NCBI RefSeq assembly: GCF_016103465.1
Contig: NZ_JAEEAP010000012.1
Location: 1 to 49,890 of the forward strand
Direction: 5' to 3'
DNA from: Streptomyces sabulosicollis
GTDB lineage: Bacteria > Actinomycetota > Actinomycetes > Streptomycetales > Streptomycetaceae
DNA: 49,890 bases
In this document: piece after piece, positions 32,968 through 41,037 of the stretch
How the letters are laid out: each line of letters opens with the position of its first letter
How positions within the stretch are numbered: the first letter of the stretch is position 1
Notes under the pieces: model-generated
The model's input: the letters and a program-made list of their open reading frames with translations, nothing else
Databases searched by the model: none
Told to the model about the DNA's origin: nothing
Position numbers and translations under genes: made by a program

Positions 32968-33720
32968 TCAGCGGCCGTACTGCGCACCACCGTTGATGTG
33001 CAGGACCTGGCCGGTGACATAGGCGGCCTCCGGGGAGGCCAGATAGCGGATGGCGGCCGCGATCTCGCCGGGCGTCCCGGGCTGTCCGGTGAGCGTCTGC
33101 CCGATCTGCTGGGCGATGAACTCGGGGGTGCCCCGCTCGCCGAAGAACTCGGTGTCCTCGACATAGCCGGGGGCCACCGCGTTGGCGGTGACGCCCTCCG
33201 AGCCGAGCCGCTTGGCCAGCTCGAAGGTGTAGGTGTGCAGGGCGGCCTTGGTGCCGCCGTACGATCCGGGCCCGCGCAGCGCCGCGACCGAGGACAGATG
33301 GACGATCCGGCCGCCGGGCCGGGTGAGGTGGGGCAGCAGTGCCTCGGTGAGCAGCACGGCGGTCAGCACATTGGCCTGGAAGTTCCGCTGGTACTGGTCG
33401 GCGATGCCCTCGAGGGTGCCGTCGTTGGAGGGCGCGACATTGCCGCCGGCGTTGGTGACGAGGACATCGACAGCACCGCCCGAACCGTCCGCGGTGATGA
33501 ACTCGGCGGCGCGCCGGGTCTGCTCCGGGTCGCTGAGGTCCGCGCTGGTCCAGGTGACCAGGCCGGCGCCGTGGGCGGCGTTGAGCTTGTCCGCCGCGGC
33601 GCGCAGCACCTCGGCGCGGCGCCCGAGGATGACCACCCGGTCGCCTTCGGCGGCGAAGCTCTCCGCGGTCGCCAGTCCTATGCCCGTACCGCCGCCCGAC
33701 ACCACGATCCGTCGCCCCAT
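32968..33720 (-). CDS. Short-chain dehydrogenase/reductase
   Basis: A 250-residue classical SDR. The cofactor motif is VVSGGGTGIGLATA near residue 6, LGRRAEV after the second strand (Arg-Arg suggests NADPH preference), NAGGN near 88, the catalytic Ser in VHLSSVAAL and Tyr-Lys in YGGTKAALHTY. The C-terminal VTGQVLHINGG is typical of the FabG-like group. The ATG at 33720 follows AGGAGG by 7 nt. It diverges from the secreted GH2 enzyme, with a 210-bp spacer. The substrate is unknown. Confidence 0.93.
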   Translation of the reverse strand: MGRRIVVSGGGTGIGLATAESFAAEGDRVVILGRRAEVLRAAADKLNAAHGAGLVTWTSADLSDPEQTRRAAEFITADGSGGAVDVLVTNAGGNVAPSNDGTLEGIADQYQRNFQANVLTAVLLTEALLPHLTRPGGRIVHLSSVAALRGPGSYGGTKAALHTYTFELAKRLGSEGVTANAVAPGYVEDTEFFGERGTPEFIAQQIGQTLTGQPGTPGEIAAAIRYLASPEAAYVTGQVLHINGGAQYGR

Positions 33721-33812
33721 CACGGGCCTCCTCAGTGCAGCTTTTTGAACGTCAATCACATCTATGAACCGCACGCTAAGGAGAAAGCGCATTCCCGTCA
33801 AGGCTCAGCACC

Positions 33813-33829
33813 CAACAGCCGGGCTGTTG
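33813..33829. promoter_or_regulatory. 17-bp palindrome upstream of GH2 gene
   Basis: CAACAGCC-G-GGCTGTTG is perfect with a single-base centre. It lies 102 bp before the GH2 start and just upstream of a TTGACA box at 33844-33849, so it is a candidate operator in the SDR/GH2 divergent spacer. A good -10 at the expected spacing is not evident. Confidence 0.5.
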
Positions 33830-33930
33830 CCTTGCGTTCACTATTGACAGGTTCTGTTGGAGATGGCGCAATGGCGGCGCCCCACTTGTCCCAGCAGCAG
33901 CCCCAAAAGCTGTTCCAGCAAGGAGGACAT

Positions 33931-36534
33931 GTGCGTTTTCGTTCATCTTTCGCCAGATCCGTGGTCGCGACCGTGACCTTGGCGCTTGGCGCGCTCGGTC
34001 TGCTGACCGGTCCCGGTCCGGCCGCGGCCGACACCCCCTCCGACGACTCCCCGGTCGTCCATGGCCTCCGCGGCGACTACTACCTCCAGTCCGCTCCGGG
34101 GGCCTTCGATTTCCACGAGTTGAAGGCCACCAGCCTCGACCCCGCCCTCGACTTCGGCAATCTGGAGCCGCGGCTCCAGGCCACCACCGGGCGGTCCGAC
34201 GACGTCAGCGTCCGCTGGACCGGCCAGATCACACCGGAGCGCTCCGGTGCCCACACCTTCTCGATCACCGGCGACAACGGCTTCCGGCTGTGGATCGACG
34301 GCGAACCGGTCATCGACCACTGGGTGGACGACTGGGACAAGGAGCAGACCTCCCAGCCCGTCGAGCTCACCGCGGGCCGGGCGTATGACATCAAGGTCGA
34401 GTACTTCGAACACTACGGCGGCTCCAACTTCCACCTGTCCTGGACCCCGCCGGGCGCGGCCAAGGCGCCCGTGCCCGCGTCCGCCTTCCGGCTGCCCGCC
34501 GACTTCGACTACGACGGCCCGGTGGCCAGCGCCGTCCAGCCCGACGGCCGTACGCTGCTGCTGGACTTCGCCCAGCCCCTGACCACTCCCCCGGCCGATC
34601 TGACGTCGCACCTGTCCGCCGTCATCGGCGGCGCGGCCTGGCCGCTCGGGCGCGCCCGGCTGGACGCGGCCGACCCGTCCCGGCTGCTGCTCTCCCTGAA
34701 GGAGCCGGTGGTCGGCCGCGGCGGCGAGGCCGTGGTGCGCTACGACGGCGAGGGCGGCCTGGAGGACGGCGACGGGGCCATCGACCCGTATGTCTCCTTC
34801 GGCGGCAACAAGTCGACCTATCAGCTGAGCACCCCCTGGGCCGAGGACGTCGGCCCGGACAACGCCCACCCCGAGTACCCGCGCCCCCAGCTGACCCGCG
34901 ACCAGTGGCGCAACCTCAACGGCAGCTGGCAGTTCGCCGCCGCGAAGGAGGGGCAGAAGCCCCCGGTCGGGCAGAAGCTCAAGGAGCGCATCCTGGTGCC
35001 GTACCCGGTGGAGTCCAGGCTCTCCGGTGTGGAGCGCCACGAGGACCGCATGTGGTACCGGCGCACCTTCACCGTCCCCGCCGACTGGAAGGTCGGCCGG
35101 GACCAGCGGTTGCGGCTGAACTTCGACGCCGTGGACTGGCAGGCCGAGGTGTATGTGAACGGCACCCGGGTGGCCGACCACCGCGGCGGCTACGACCGGT
35201 TCAGCGCCGATGTCACCGACGCCCTGCGGCCGGGCCGCACCCAGGAGCTGATCGTCGGCGTCTACGACCCGACGGACGCGGCCGACGGCGAGAACCCGCC
35301 GATGGGCAAGCAGCGTCTCGACCCCAGCGGCATCTTCTACACCCCCTCCTCCGGGATCTGGCAGACCGTCTGGATGGAGCCGGTCGCCGCCGACCACGTG
35401 GACACCCTCAAGCTCACCCCGGACGTCCCCGGTAAGGCCCTCACCACCGAGGTCCGCGGGGTGCGGGACGGCGTCCCGGTCACCGCGACCGCCTACGACG
35501 GCCGGCGGGTGGTCGGCACCGCCACCGGGCGCACCGGGAAGCCGCTGACCGTCCCGGTGCCCTCCCCGCACCTGTGGTCCCCCGACGATCCGCACCTGTA
35601 CCGGCTGAAGGTGACGGTCGGGCGGGGCGCCTCGGCGGACCGGGTGGAGAGCTACTTCGGCATGCGGAGCATCGCCGTCAAGGAGGTGGACGGCAAGAAG
35701 CGCACCGTGCTCAACGGAAAGCCGGTCTTCTCCATGGCCACCCTCGACCAGGGGTTCTGGCCCGACGGCCTGCACACCGCGCCGACCGACGAGGCCCTGG
35801 CGTACGACCTGAAGATGCACAAGCGCATGGGCTTCAACTCGGTGCGCAAACACATCAAGGTCGAGCCCGACCGCTGGTACTACTGGGCCGACCGGCTGGG
35901 GCTGATGGTGTGGCAGGACATGCCCGCCATGAACACGGTCACCCCGTCCGAGAAGGCGCAGGCGCAGTACGAGCACGAGATGAAGCGGATGATCGACCAG
36001 CACATCAGCAGTCCGTCGATCGCCATCTGGGTGACCTTCAACGAGGGCTGGGGCCAGTACGGCGGCCCGAAGGTGCCGGCGCTGGCGAAGGGCTGGGACC
36101 CCAGCCGGCTCATCAACGGCGCGAGCGGCTGGAACGACACCGGCAACGGCGACCTCGCCGACATCCACGCCTACCCCGGCCCGGGCGATCCGCGCCCGGA
36201 CGCGTCACGGGCAGGGGTCACCGGCGAGTACGGCGGTCTCGGCCTGGCCGTCCCGGGACATGCCTGGCCGGTGCAGCACACGTATGTCGGCGTGGACAAG
36301 GACCAGTACACCGACGAGTATCTGAAGCTGCTGGACAAGGTGCGCGAGCTGGTCGCGTGCAACGGCAGCAGCGGGGCCGTCTACACCCAGATCACGGATG
36401 TGGAGGGCGAGCTCAACGGGCTGCTCACCTACGACCGCAAGGAGATCAAGCCCGATGTGGAGCGGCTGCGCCAGGCCCATCAGGCGCTGATCCGCGACGC
36501 GGCGGACCCGGCGTCCATGGAGTGCGCCGGATAG
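33931..36534 (+). CDS. Secreted PA14-GH2 family glycosidase
   Basis: An 867-residue exported enzyme. The GTG at 33931, preceded by AAGGAGG, gives a signal peptide (SSFARSVVATVTLALGALGLL, cleavage near AAA, residue 32). A PA14 domain at about 42-190 (LRGDYYLQSAPG, VRWTGQITPERSGAHTFSI, DNGFRLWIDGEPVIDHW, FHLSWTPPG) should bind glycan. A linker domain of about 90 residues leads to GH2 sugar-binding, Ig-like and TIM-barrel domains. The acid/base is Glu705 in FNEGWGQY and the nucleophile Glu766 in TGEYGG. Activity could be beta-galactosidase, beta-glucuronidase, beta-mannosidase or other; the sequence does not decide it. Confidence 0.9.
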   Translation: MRFRSSFARSVVATVTLALGALGLLTGPGPAAADTPSDDSPVVHGLRGDYYLQSAPGAFDFHELKATSLDPALDFGNLEPRLQATTGRSDDVSVRWTGQITPERSGAHTFSITGDNGFRLWIDGEPVIDHWVDDWDKEQTSQPVELTAGRAYDIKVEYFEHYGGSNFHLSWTPPGAAKAPVPASAFRLPADFDYDGPVASAVQPDGRTLLLDFAQPLTTPPADLTSHLSAVIGGAAWPLGRARLDAADPSRLLLSLKEPVVGRGGEAVVRYDGEGGLEDGDGAIDPYVSFGGNKSTYQLSTPWAEDVGPDNAHPEYPRPQLTRDQWRNLNGSWQFAAAKEGQKPPVGQKLKERILVPYPVESRLSGVERHEDRMWYRRTFTVPADWKVGRDQRLRLNFDAVDWQAEVYVNGTRVADHRGGYDRFSADVTDALRPGRTQELIVGVYDPTDAADGENPPMGKQRLDPSGIFYTPSSGIWQTVWMEPVAADHVDTLKLTPDVPGKALTTEVRGVRDGVPVTATAYDGRRVVGTATGRTGKPLTVPVPSPHLWSPDDPHLYRLKVTVGRGASADRVESYFGMRSIAVKEVDGKKRTVLNGKPVFSMATLDQGFWPDGLHTAPTDEALAYDLKMHKRMGFNSVRKHIKVEPDRWYYWADRLGLMVWQDMPAMNTVTPSEKAQAQYEHEMKRMIDQHISSPSIAIWVTFNEGWGQYGGPKVPALAKGWDPSRLINGASGWNDTGNGDLADIHAYPGPGDPRPDASRAGVTGEYGGLGLAVPGHAWPVQHTYVGVDKDQYTDEYLKLLDKVRELVACNGSSGAVYTQITDVEGELNGLLTYDRKEIKPDVERLRQAHQALIRDAADPASMECAG

Positions 36535-36560
36535 CCGCACACCACGGCCGCCCGTGATGG

Positions 36561-36591
36561 CCCGTTCCGGGGAGCGCGTCCCCGGGGCGGG
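36561..36591. terminator. Hairpin between convergent GH2 and TetR genes
   Basis: CCCG and CCGGGGA (36561-36573) pair with TCCCCGG and CGGG (36579-36591) with a small internal mismatch and 5-nt loop. It abuts the TetR stop codon and probably stops both transcripts. Confidence 0.65.
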
Positions 36592-37257
36592 TCACTCCGC
36601 CGCCAGCGCCTCGACCACGGCCACCGTACGGTCCACCACCACGTCGTACAGCCTGCTGTGCGCCCGCGGCAGCCGCGCCAGCAGCGGGGCCACCGCCTCC
36701 CGCTCGTCCTGGGGGTAGTGGGCCAGCGCCTCGCTCAGGGCGTCCAGTTTGCGTGCGGAGACGGGGCCGCGGTGGGTCTCGTAGACCGCGTGGCCGATGA
36801 CGGTGGAGCCGATGAGGGTCACGGCCAGCGCGAGATCGTCCTCGGCCAGCTTCAGGGGGCGCAGCATCCGGGTCAGGGTCACCAGGGAGGAGATCCGCGC
36901 GGGCTGCTGGGTGGCGGCCATATAGGGGAGCAGCTGGCGATAGGGCAGCAGATACTCGCGGCTGGTGTGCATCCAGGCGCGCAGCCGCTCCTGCCAGGTC
37001 TCCCCCGGCGGGTCCTTGTGCTGGGCCTCGGCCAGGACGCGGTCGGCCACGGCCTGGAGGAGGTCGTCGCGGTCGGGGAAGTAGCGGTAGAGCGCCATGG
37101 GGGCGGAGCCCACCGCCTCGGCGACCCTCTTGACGGTCAGCGCGGCCTCCGGCTCGCGGACCGCGAGCTCGGCGGCGCTGTGGACGATCTGCTCGCGCGA
37201 CAGACGGGGCGGGCGCCCACGTCCTCTGCGGACGGTCCCCTCCGCGGTTCCGGCCAT
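36592..37257 (-). CDS. TetR-family transcriptional regulator
   Basis: A 221-residue TetR regulator. An Arg/Gly-rich N-terminus (VRRGRGRPPRLSREQIV) leads to the helix-turn-helix at residues about 22-65, with VKRVAEAVGSAPMALYRYFPDRDDLL. The remaining helices form a TetR C-terminal ligand pocket. AAAGGA precedes the ATG at 37257. It diverges from an acyl-CoA synthetase and MFS exporter, so a CoA thioester, acyl acid or the exported compound is the likely inducer. A possible operator lies in the 165-bp divergent spacer, but I see no clear palindrome there. Confidence 0.92.
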   Translation of the reverse strand: MAGTAEGTVRRGRGRPPRLSREQIVHSAAELAVREPEAALTVKRVAEAVGSAPMALYRYFPDRDDLLQAVADRVLAEAQHKDPPGETWQERLRAWMHTSREYLLPYRQLLPYMAATQQPARISSLVTLTRMLRPLKLAEDDLALAVTLIGSTVIGHAVYETHRGPVSARKLDALSEALAHYPQDEREAVAPLLARLPRAHSRLYDVVVDRTVAVVEALAAE

Positions 37258-37422
37258 CCGGTGTCCTTTCGCTCGCCCCCGTCGTGCCAGGCCCAAGGCT
37301 ACGCAAGGTCGCTCGGGCGCCGCTCGTGGCCGTCCGGCGCCTGGTACGCCGCCTCTTGAACGCCGCCTCGCGCCGTGCCACGGTGACGCCCTGTCCGGCC
37401 CGTCGAGCCCCCGGGAGACCTG

Positions 37423-39030
37423 ATGACCGCGTCCGACCTGCCCGTGGACATCGTGCGCGCCCGCCGCCACGGCATCGCCGATCTGCTGGCGCGCACCGCG
37501 GCGCGGCTGCCCGCCAGGACGGCGGTCGTCGACGGCCCGCTGCGCCTGACCTACGCAGAACTGGACGCGCTGGTGAGCCGGACGGCCGGGGCCCTGGCGG
37601 CGCGGGGAGTCGCCCGGGGCGATCGCGTGGTGCTCCTCGCCCGCAACTCCCATGGCTTCGTGGTGGCGTACTTCGCGCTGGCCCGGCTGGGCGCGGTGTC
37701 GGTACCGGTCAACTTCATGCTGACCGCGCCCGAGGTGGCATATGTCCTGGACCATTCGGGAGCGGTCGGGATCGTCGCGGGCACGGATCTGCTGGATGTG
37801 GCCGAGGCCGCGCTGGCCGAGGCCGCACCGCCCCGGATCGTGCTGCGCGCGGCGCTGGGCGGCGGGCGCGAGGGCTGGGAGGACTTCGCCGCGCTGGGCG
37901 CGGAGCAGGGGCACCCGGTGCCCGATCCCGCGCTGGAGGACGACGATCCGGTGCAGCTGATGTACACCTCGGGGACCGAGTCACGGCCCAAGGGCGCGAT
38001 CATGACGAGCCGCAATCTGATCGCGCAGTACCAGACGGCGATCGTGGACGGCGGGATGTCGGCCGACGATGTCGAGATCCATGCCCTGCCGCTCTACCAC
38101 TGCGCCCAACTGCACGCCTTCCTCACCCCGGACATCCAGCTGGGCGCCACCTGTCTGGTGCTGCCGGGGCCGGACCCGGCGACGCTGCTGGCCACGGTCG
38201 AGGCGGAGCGGGTGACCAAGCTGTTCGCCCCGCCCACGGTGTGGATCGCGCTGCTGCGCCATCCGGAGTTCGCGGCCCACGATCTGTCGTCGCTGCGGAA
38301 GGGGTACTACGGGGCGGCGCCGATGCCGGTCGCGGTGCTGGCCGAGCTGCGCCGGCGGCTGCCGGGGCTGGCGCTGTACAACTTCTACGGCCAGACCGAG
38401 ATGTCCCCGATCGCGACCGTGCTGGGCCCCGCCGACCAGGAGCGCAAGGCCGGTTCGGCGGGGCGGGCCGCGCTGAACGTCGAGACCCGGGTGGTGGACG
38501 AGGCGGACCGGCCGGTGGAGCCGGGCACGGTCGGCGAGATCGTGCACCGGGGCCCGCACACCATGCTCGGCTACTGGCGGGACCCGGAGCGCACCGCGGA
38601 GGCGTTCCGTGGCGGCTGGTTCCACAGCGGCGATCTGGGGGTGCTGGACGAGGAGGGGTGTCTGACGGTCGTCGACCGCAAGAAGGACATGGTCAACAGC
38701 GGCGGCGAGAACGTCTCGGGACGCGAGGTGGAGGAGGCCGTCCACACCCATCCGGCGGTCGCGGAGGTCGCGGTGTTCGGGGTTCCGCACCCGTACTGGA
38801 TCGAGGCGGTCACCGCGGTGGTGGTGGCCAAACCGGGCCATGAGGTGACCGCGGAGGAGATCCTCGCGCACTGCCGGGCGCGGCTCGCGGGGTTCAAGGT
38901 GCCCAAGTTCGTGCGGCTCGCCGAGGCGCTGCCGAAGAACCCCAGCGGCAAGATCCTCAAGCGTGAACTGCGGGAGCTCTACCGCGACATGGCCGGGGAG
39001 CGGGGCGGCGACCAGGGCGGCCATATTTGA
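37423..39030 (+). CDS. AMP-dependent acyl-CoA synthetase/ligase
   Basis: A 535-residue ANL-superfamily enzyme that forms an acyl-adenylate and then an acyl-CoA. The P-loop is YTSGTESRPKG at residues 181-191 (Glu-Ser replace the more common Thr-Gly), the A5 motif is YGQTEM at 322, and the C-terminal hinge/lysine region reads DRKKDMVNSGGENVSGREVEE, then PKNPSGKILKREL with the catalytic Lys near 518. Relatives include medium- and long-chain fatty acyl and aromatic acid ligases. It diverges from a TetR regulator, and its stop lies 76 bp before the MFS gene. The substrate is unresolved. Confidence 0.93.
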   Translation: MTASDLPVDIVRARRHGIADLLARTAARLPARTAVVDGPLRLTYAELDALVSRTAGALAARGVARGDRVVLLARNSHGFVVAYFALARLGAVSVPVNFMLTAPEVAYVLDHSGAVGIVAGTDLLDVAEAALAEAAPPRIVLRAALGGGREGWEDFAALGAEQGHPVPDPALEDDDPVQLMYTSGTESRPKGAIMTSRNLIAQYQTAIVDGGMSADDVEIHALPLYHCAQLHAFLTPDIQLGATCLVLPGPDPATLLATVEAERVTKLFAPPTVWIALLRHPEFAAHDLSSLRKGYYGAAPMPVAVLAELRRRLPGLALYNFYGQTEMSPIATVLGPADQERKAGSAGRAALNVETRVVDEADRPVEPGTVGEIVHRGPHTMLGYWRDPERTAEAFRGGWFHSGDLGVLDEEGCLTVVDRKKDMVNSGGENVSGREVEEAVHTHPAVAEVAVFGVPHPYWIEAVTAVVVAKPGHEVTAEEILAHCRARLAGFKVPKFVRLAEALPKNPSGKILKRELRELYRDMAGERGGDQGGHI

Positions 39031-39041
39031 CGTACCCGTTA

Positions 39042-39053
39042 CACAAAATTGTG
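39042..39053. promoter_or_regulatory. Candidate operator CACAA-AA-TTGTG before MFS gene
   Basis: Five-base inverted arms lie in a locally AT-rich patch (TTACACAAAATTGTGCG) 53 bp before the MFS start. It may be a TetR-type operator or part of a promoter whose -35 could be the TTGACG at 39026-39031. Confidence 0.4.
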
Positions 39054-39106
39054 CGACACTGCTGCGGCACTGATGCGAATCGGCCATGCCCCGACGAAGG
39101 ACCACC

Positions 39107-40591
39107 GTGACTTCCTTACCTCCGACCCCTGACGCCCCCGAACCGGCGATGACCGCCCACCCGCCGCGCTCCGGCCCGGTGGTCGCCGTCCTGGCCTTCG
39201 GGGGGATCGTCGTCTCCCTGATGCAGACCCTGGTGGTGCCGCTGGTCCCGGACCTTCCGGCGCTGCTGCACACCTCGGCCTCGGACGCCTCCTGGGCGAT
39301 CACCGCGACCCTGCTCGCCGGCGCCGTGGCCACCCCGGTGCTGGGCCGGCTCGGCGACATGTACGGCAAGCGGCGGACGCTGCTGCTCAGCCTGGCGATG
39401 CTGGTGACCGGGTCGGTGGTGTGCGCGCTCTCCGACGAGCTCGCGCCGATGATCGTCGGCCGTGCGCTCCAGGGCTTCTCCGCGGGCGTGATCCCGTTGG
39501 GCATCAGCATCATGCGCGATGAACTGCCCGCCGAACGGCTCGGCTCGGCGATGGCCCTGATGAGCTCCTCGCTGGGCGTCGGCGGCGCCCTCGGCCTGCC
39601 CGGGGCCGCGGCGCTGGCCGAACACGCCGACTGGCACGTGCTGTTCTGGGTCTCGGCGAGCCTGGGCGCGGTGGTGATCGCGCTGGTCCTGGCGCTCGTA
39701 CCGGAGTCCCCGGTGCGCGGCGGCGGGCGGTTCGACCTGGTGGGCGCCGTCGGGCTGTCCGCCGGGCTGCTCTGTCTGCTGCTGGCCATCTCCAAGGGCG
39801 CCGACTGGGGCTGGGCCAGCGGTGTCACCACCGGGCTGTTCGCCGCGGCGGTGGTCGTGCTGCTGCTGTGGAGCCGGTGGGAGCTGCGGGTGAGCGGGCC
39901 GCTGGTGGATCTGCGCACCACCGTGCGGCGTCAGGTGCTGCTGACCAATCTGGCCTCCATCGTCATCGGATTCGCGATGTTCGGAATGTCGCTGGTGCTG
40001 CCGCAGCTGCTGCAGATGCCCGAGGCCACGGGGTACGGTCTGGGCCAGTCGATGATGACCGCTGGTCTGTGCCTGGGCCCGTCCGGCCTGGTGATGATGG
40101 CGATCTCCCCGCTGTCCGCGCGGATCACGGCCACTTGGGGCCCCAAGGCGTCGCTGATGCTCGGCGCCGGGGTGATCGCCGTCGGGTACGGCATGGGCGT
40201 CTTCCTGATGGACGCCGTGTGGCAGATCGTGGTCATCTCCTGTGTGATCGGCGCCGGGATCGGCCTGGCGTACTCCGCCATGCCCGCGCTGATCATGTCG
40301 GCGGTGCCGGTGTCCGAGACGGGCGCGGCCAACGGCCTCAACACCCTGATGCGGTCCATCGGCACCTCGACCGCCAGCGCGGTGGTGGGCGTCGTCCTCG
40401 CCCATATGACCACCGCGTTCGGGCCCGTCGAGCTCCCGTCCCTGAACGGCTTCCGCACCGCCTTCGTGATCGGCGGCGGAGCCGCGCTGGTGGCGCTCGC
40501 GGTCGCCTCGCTGCTGCCGGGCCGCGGTCCGGACCGGCTCACGGCCGCCCCCGACCGGCCCGGCACCCCGGAGCCGGTGGCGGGCCGCTGA
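39107..40591 (+). CDS. MFS transporter, DHA2 (EmrB/QacA-like) drug-export family
   Basis: A 494-residue membrane protein with 12-14 hydrophobic helices. The motif A loop reads LGRLGDMYGKRRTLLL, the motif C-like stretch SSSLGVGGALGLPGAAALAE follows, and the paired central helices after PESPVRGGGRFDLVGAVGL indicate the 14-helix DHA2 group. It should be a proton-driven exporter of lipophilic compounds. I prefer GTG 39107, which has GAAGGA 6 nt upstream, over ATG 39086, which has none. It follows the acyl-CoA ligase and could be controlled by the same TetR regulator, but its own spacer carries a possible operator. Confidence 0.88.
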   Translation: MTSLPPTPDAPEPAMTAHPPRSGPVVAVLAFGGIVVSLMQTLVVPLVPDLPALLHTSASDASWAITATLLAGAVATPVLGRLGDMYGKRRTLLLSLAMLVTGSVVCALSDELAPMIVGRALQGFSAGVIPLGISIMRDELPAERLGSAMALMSSSLGVGGALGLPGAAALAEHADWHVLFWVSASLGAVVIALVLALVPESPVRGGGRFDLVGAVGLSAGLLCLLLAISKGADWGWASGVTTGLFAAAVVVLLLWSRWELRVSGPLVDLRTTVRRQVLLTNLASIVIGFAMFGMSLVLPQLLQMPEATGYGLGQSMMTAGLCLGPSGLVMMAISPLSARITATWGPKASLMLGAGVIAVGYGMGVFLMDAVWQIVVISCVIGAGIGLAYSAMPALIMSAVPVSETGAANGLNTLMRSIGTSTASAVVGVVLAHMTTAFGPVELPSLNGFRTAFVIGGGAALVALAVASLLPGRGPDRLTAAPDRPGTPEPVAGR

Positions 40592-40646
40592 AGGCGGCGG
40601 AGCCGCAGAGCGATAAGCCAGGGCCGACGGCCGAGGTCACTCCGCA

Positions 40647-40700
40647 GCCGCCCGCATCCCCCGGCCGCCCACCCGGCGGCGGGGGATACGGGCGGCTTTG
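40647..40700 (+). terminator. Strong terminator after MFS gene
   Basis: GCCGCCCGCATCCCCC plus GCCGCC on the left pairs with GGCGGC and GGGGGATACGGGCGGC on the right (one mismatch, 2-nt bulge), ending in CTTTG. Confidence 0.8.
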
Positions 40701-40770
40701 TCGTGACAGGGCGCATACGGGCCATCATGTGGACGGCGGTTGACGGAACGGGCCCCTGAGGTGCTGAATG

Positions 40771-40854
40771 ATGCGAGTGAGGACTGAGCTGCCCCTGGTC
40801 ACCCGCGACCACATCGACTTCGGTCGGGTGTGGTCCGCGTCCTGTTCCGGCTGA
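40771..40854 (+). CDS. Cysteine-containing leader peptide (putative attenuator uORF)
   Basis: A 27-residue ORF (MRVRTELPLVTRDHIDFGRV, then WSASCSG, TGA at 40852) lies about 180 bp before a SsuD-like monooxygenase gene. GAGGTG lies 7 nt before ATG 40771; an ATG at 40768 would add one Met. The HIDFGRVxSAxC ending matches the pattern of short actinobacterial 'putative leader peptides' found ahead of sulfur-assimilation and flavin-monooxygenase genes, where translation of the terminal Cys codon (TGT here) is thought to sense cysteine supply. The peptide itself is probably not functional after synthesis. Recognition is from memory of the pattern, not a search. Confidence 0.75.
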   Translation: MRVRTELPLVTRDHIDFGRVWSASCSG

Positions 40855-40928
40855 CCTAAGCAGCGGGCCGTCCGACCGGCCGCCCTCCTCTGATCCCGGG
40901 CCCCTCGCCCGTCACTTCGCGCGCCTGA

Positions 40929-40965
40929 CGCACCATCGCCCCGGTGGGCCGGTGCGGCTTTCTGG
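40929..40965 (+). promoter_or_regulatory. Candidate attenuator hairpin downstream of leader peptide
   Basis: CGCACC (40929-40934) pairs with GGTGCG (40951-40956), with an inner GCCC/GGGC stem (40938-40949), followed by GGCTTTCT. It lies 75 bp after the leader stop and about 73 bp before the monooxygenase start. A G/C hairpin near 40866-40882 could compete with it. After it comes a pyrimidine-only-like tract (about 40976-41022), CT-rich and unstructured, with repeated TTCCTCGTC. Confidence 0.45.
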
Positions 40966-41037
40966 GGCCATGGCGTCTCCCTCCTTCTCGCTTTCCTCGT
41001 CTTCTTCGCCTTCCTCGTCTCCCGAAAGGGTCACCCC

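Noticed and set aside
32896-33930. Upstream extension of the GH2 reading frame giving over 1200 residues
   Set aside because: The extension runs antisense through the SDR gene; the GTG at 33931 has a perfect ribosome site and a signal peptide.
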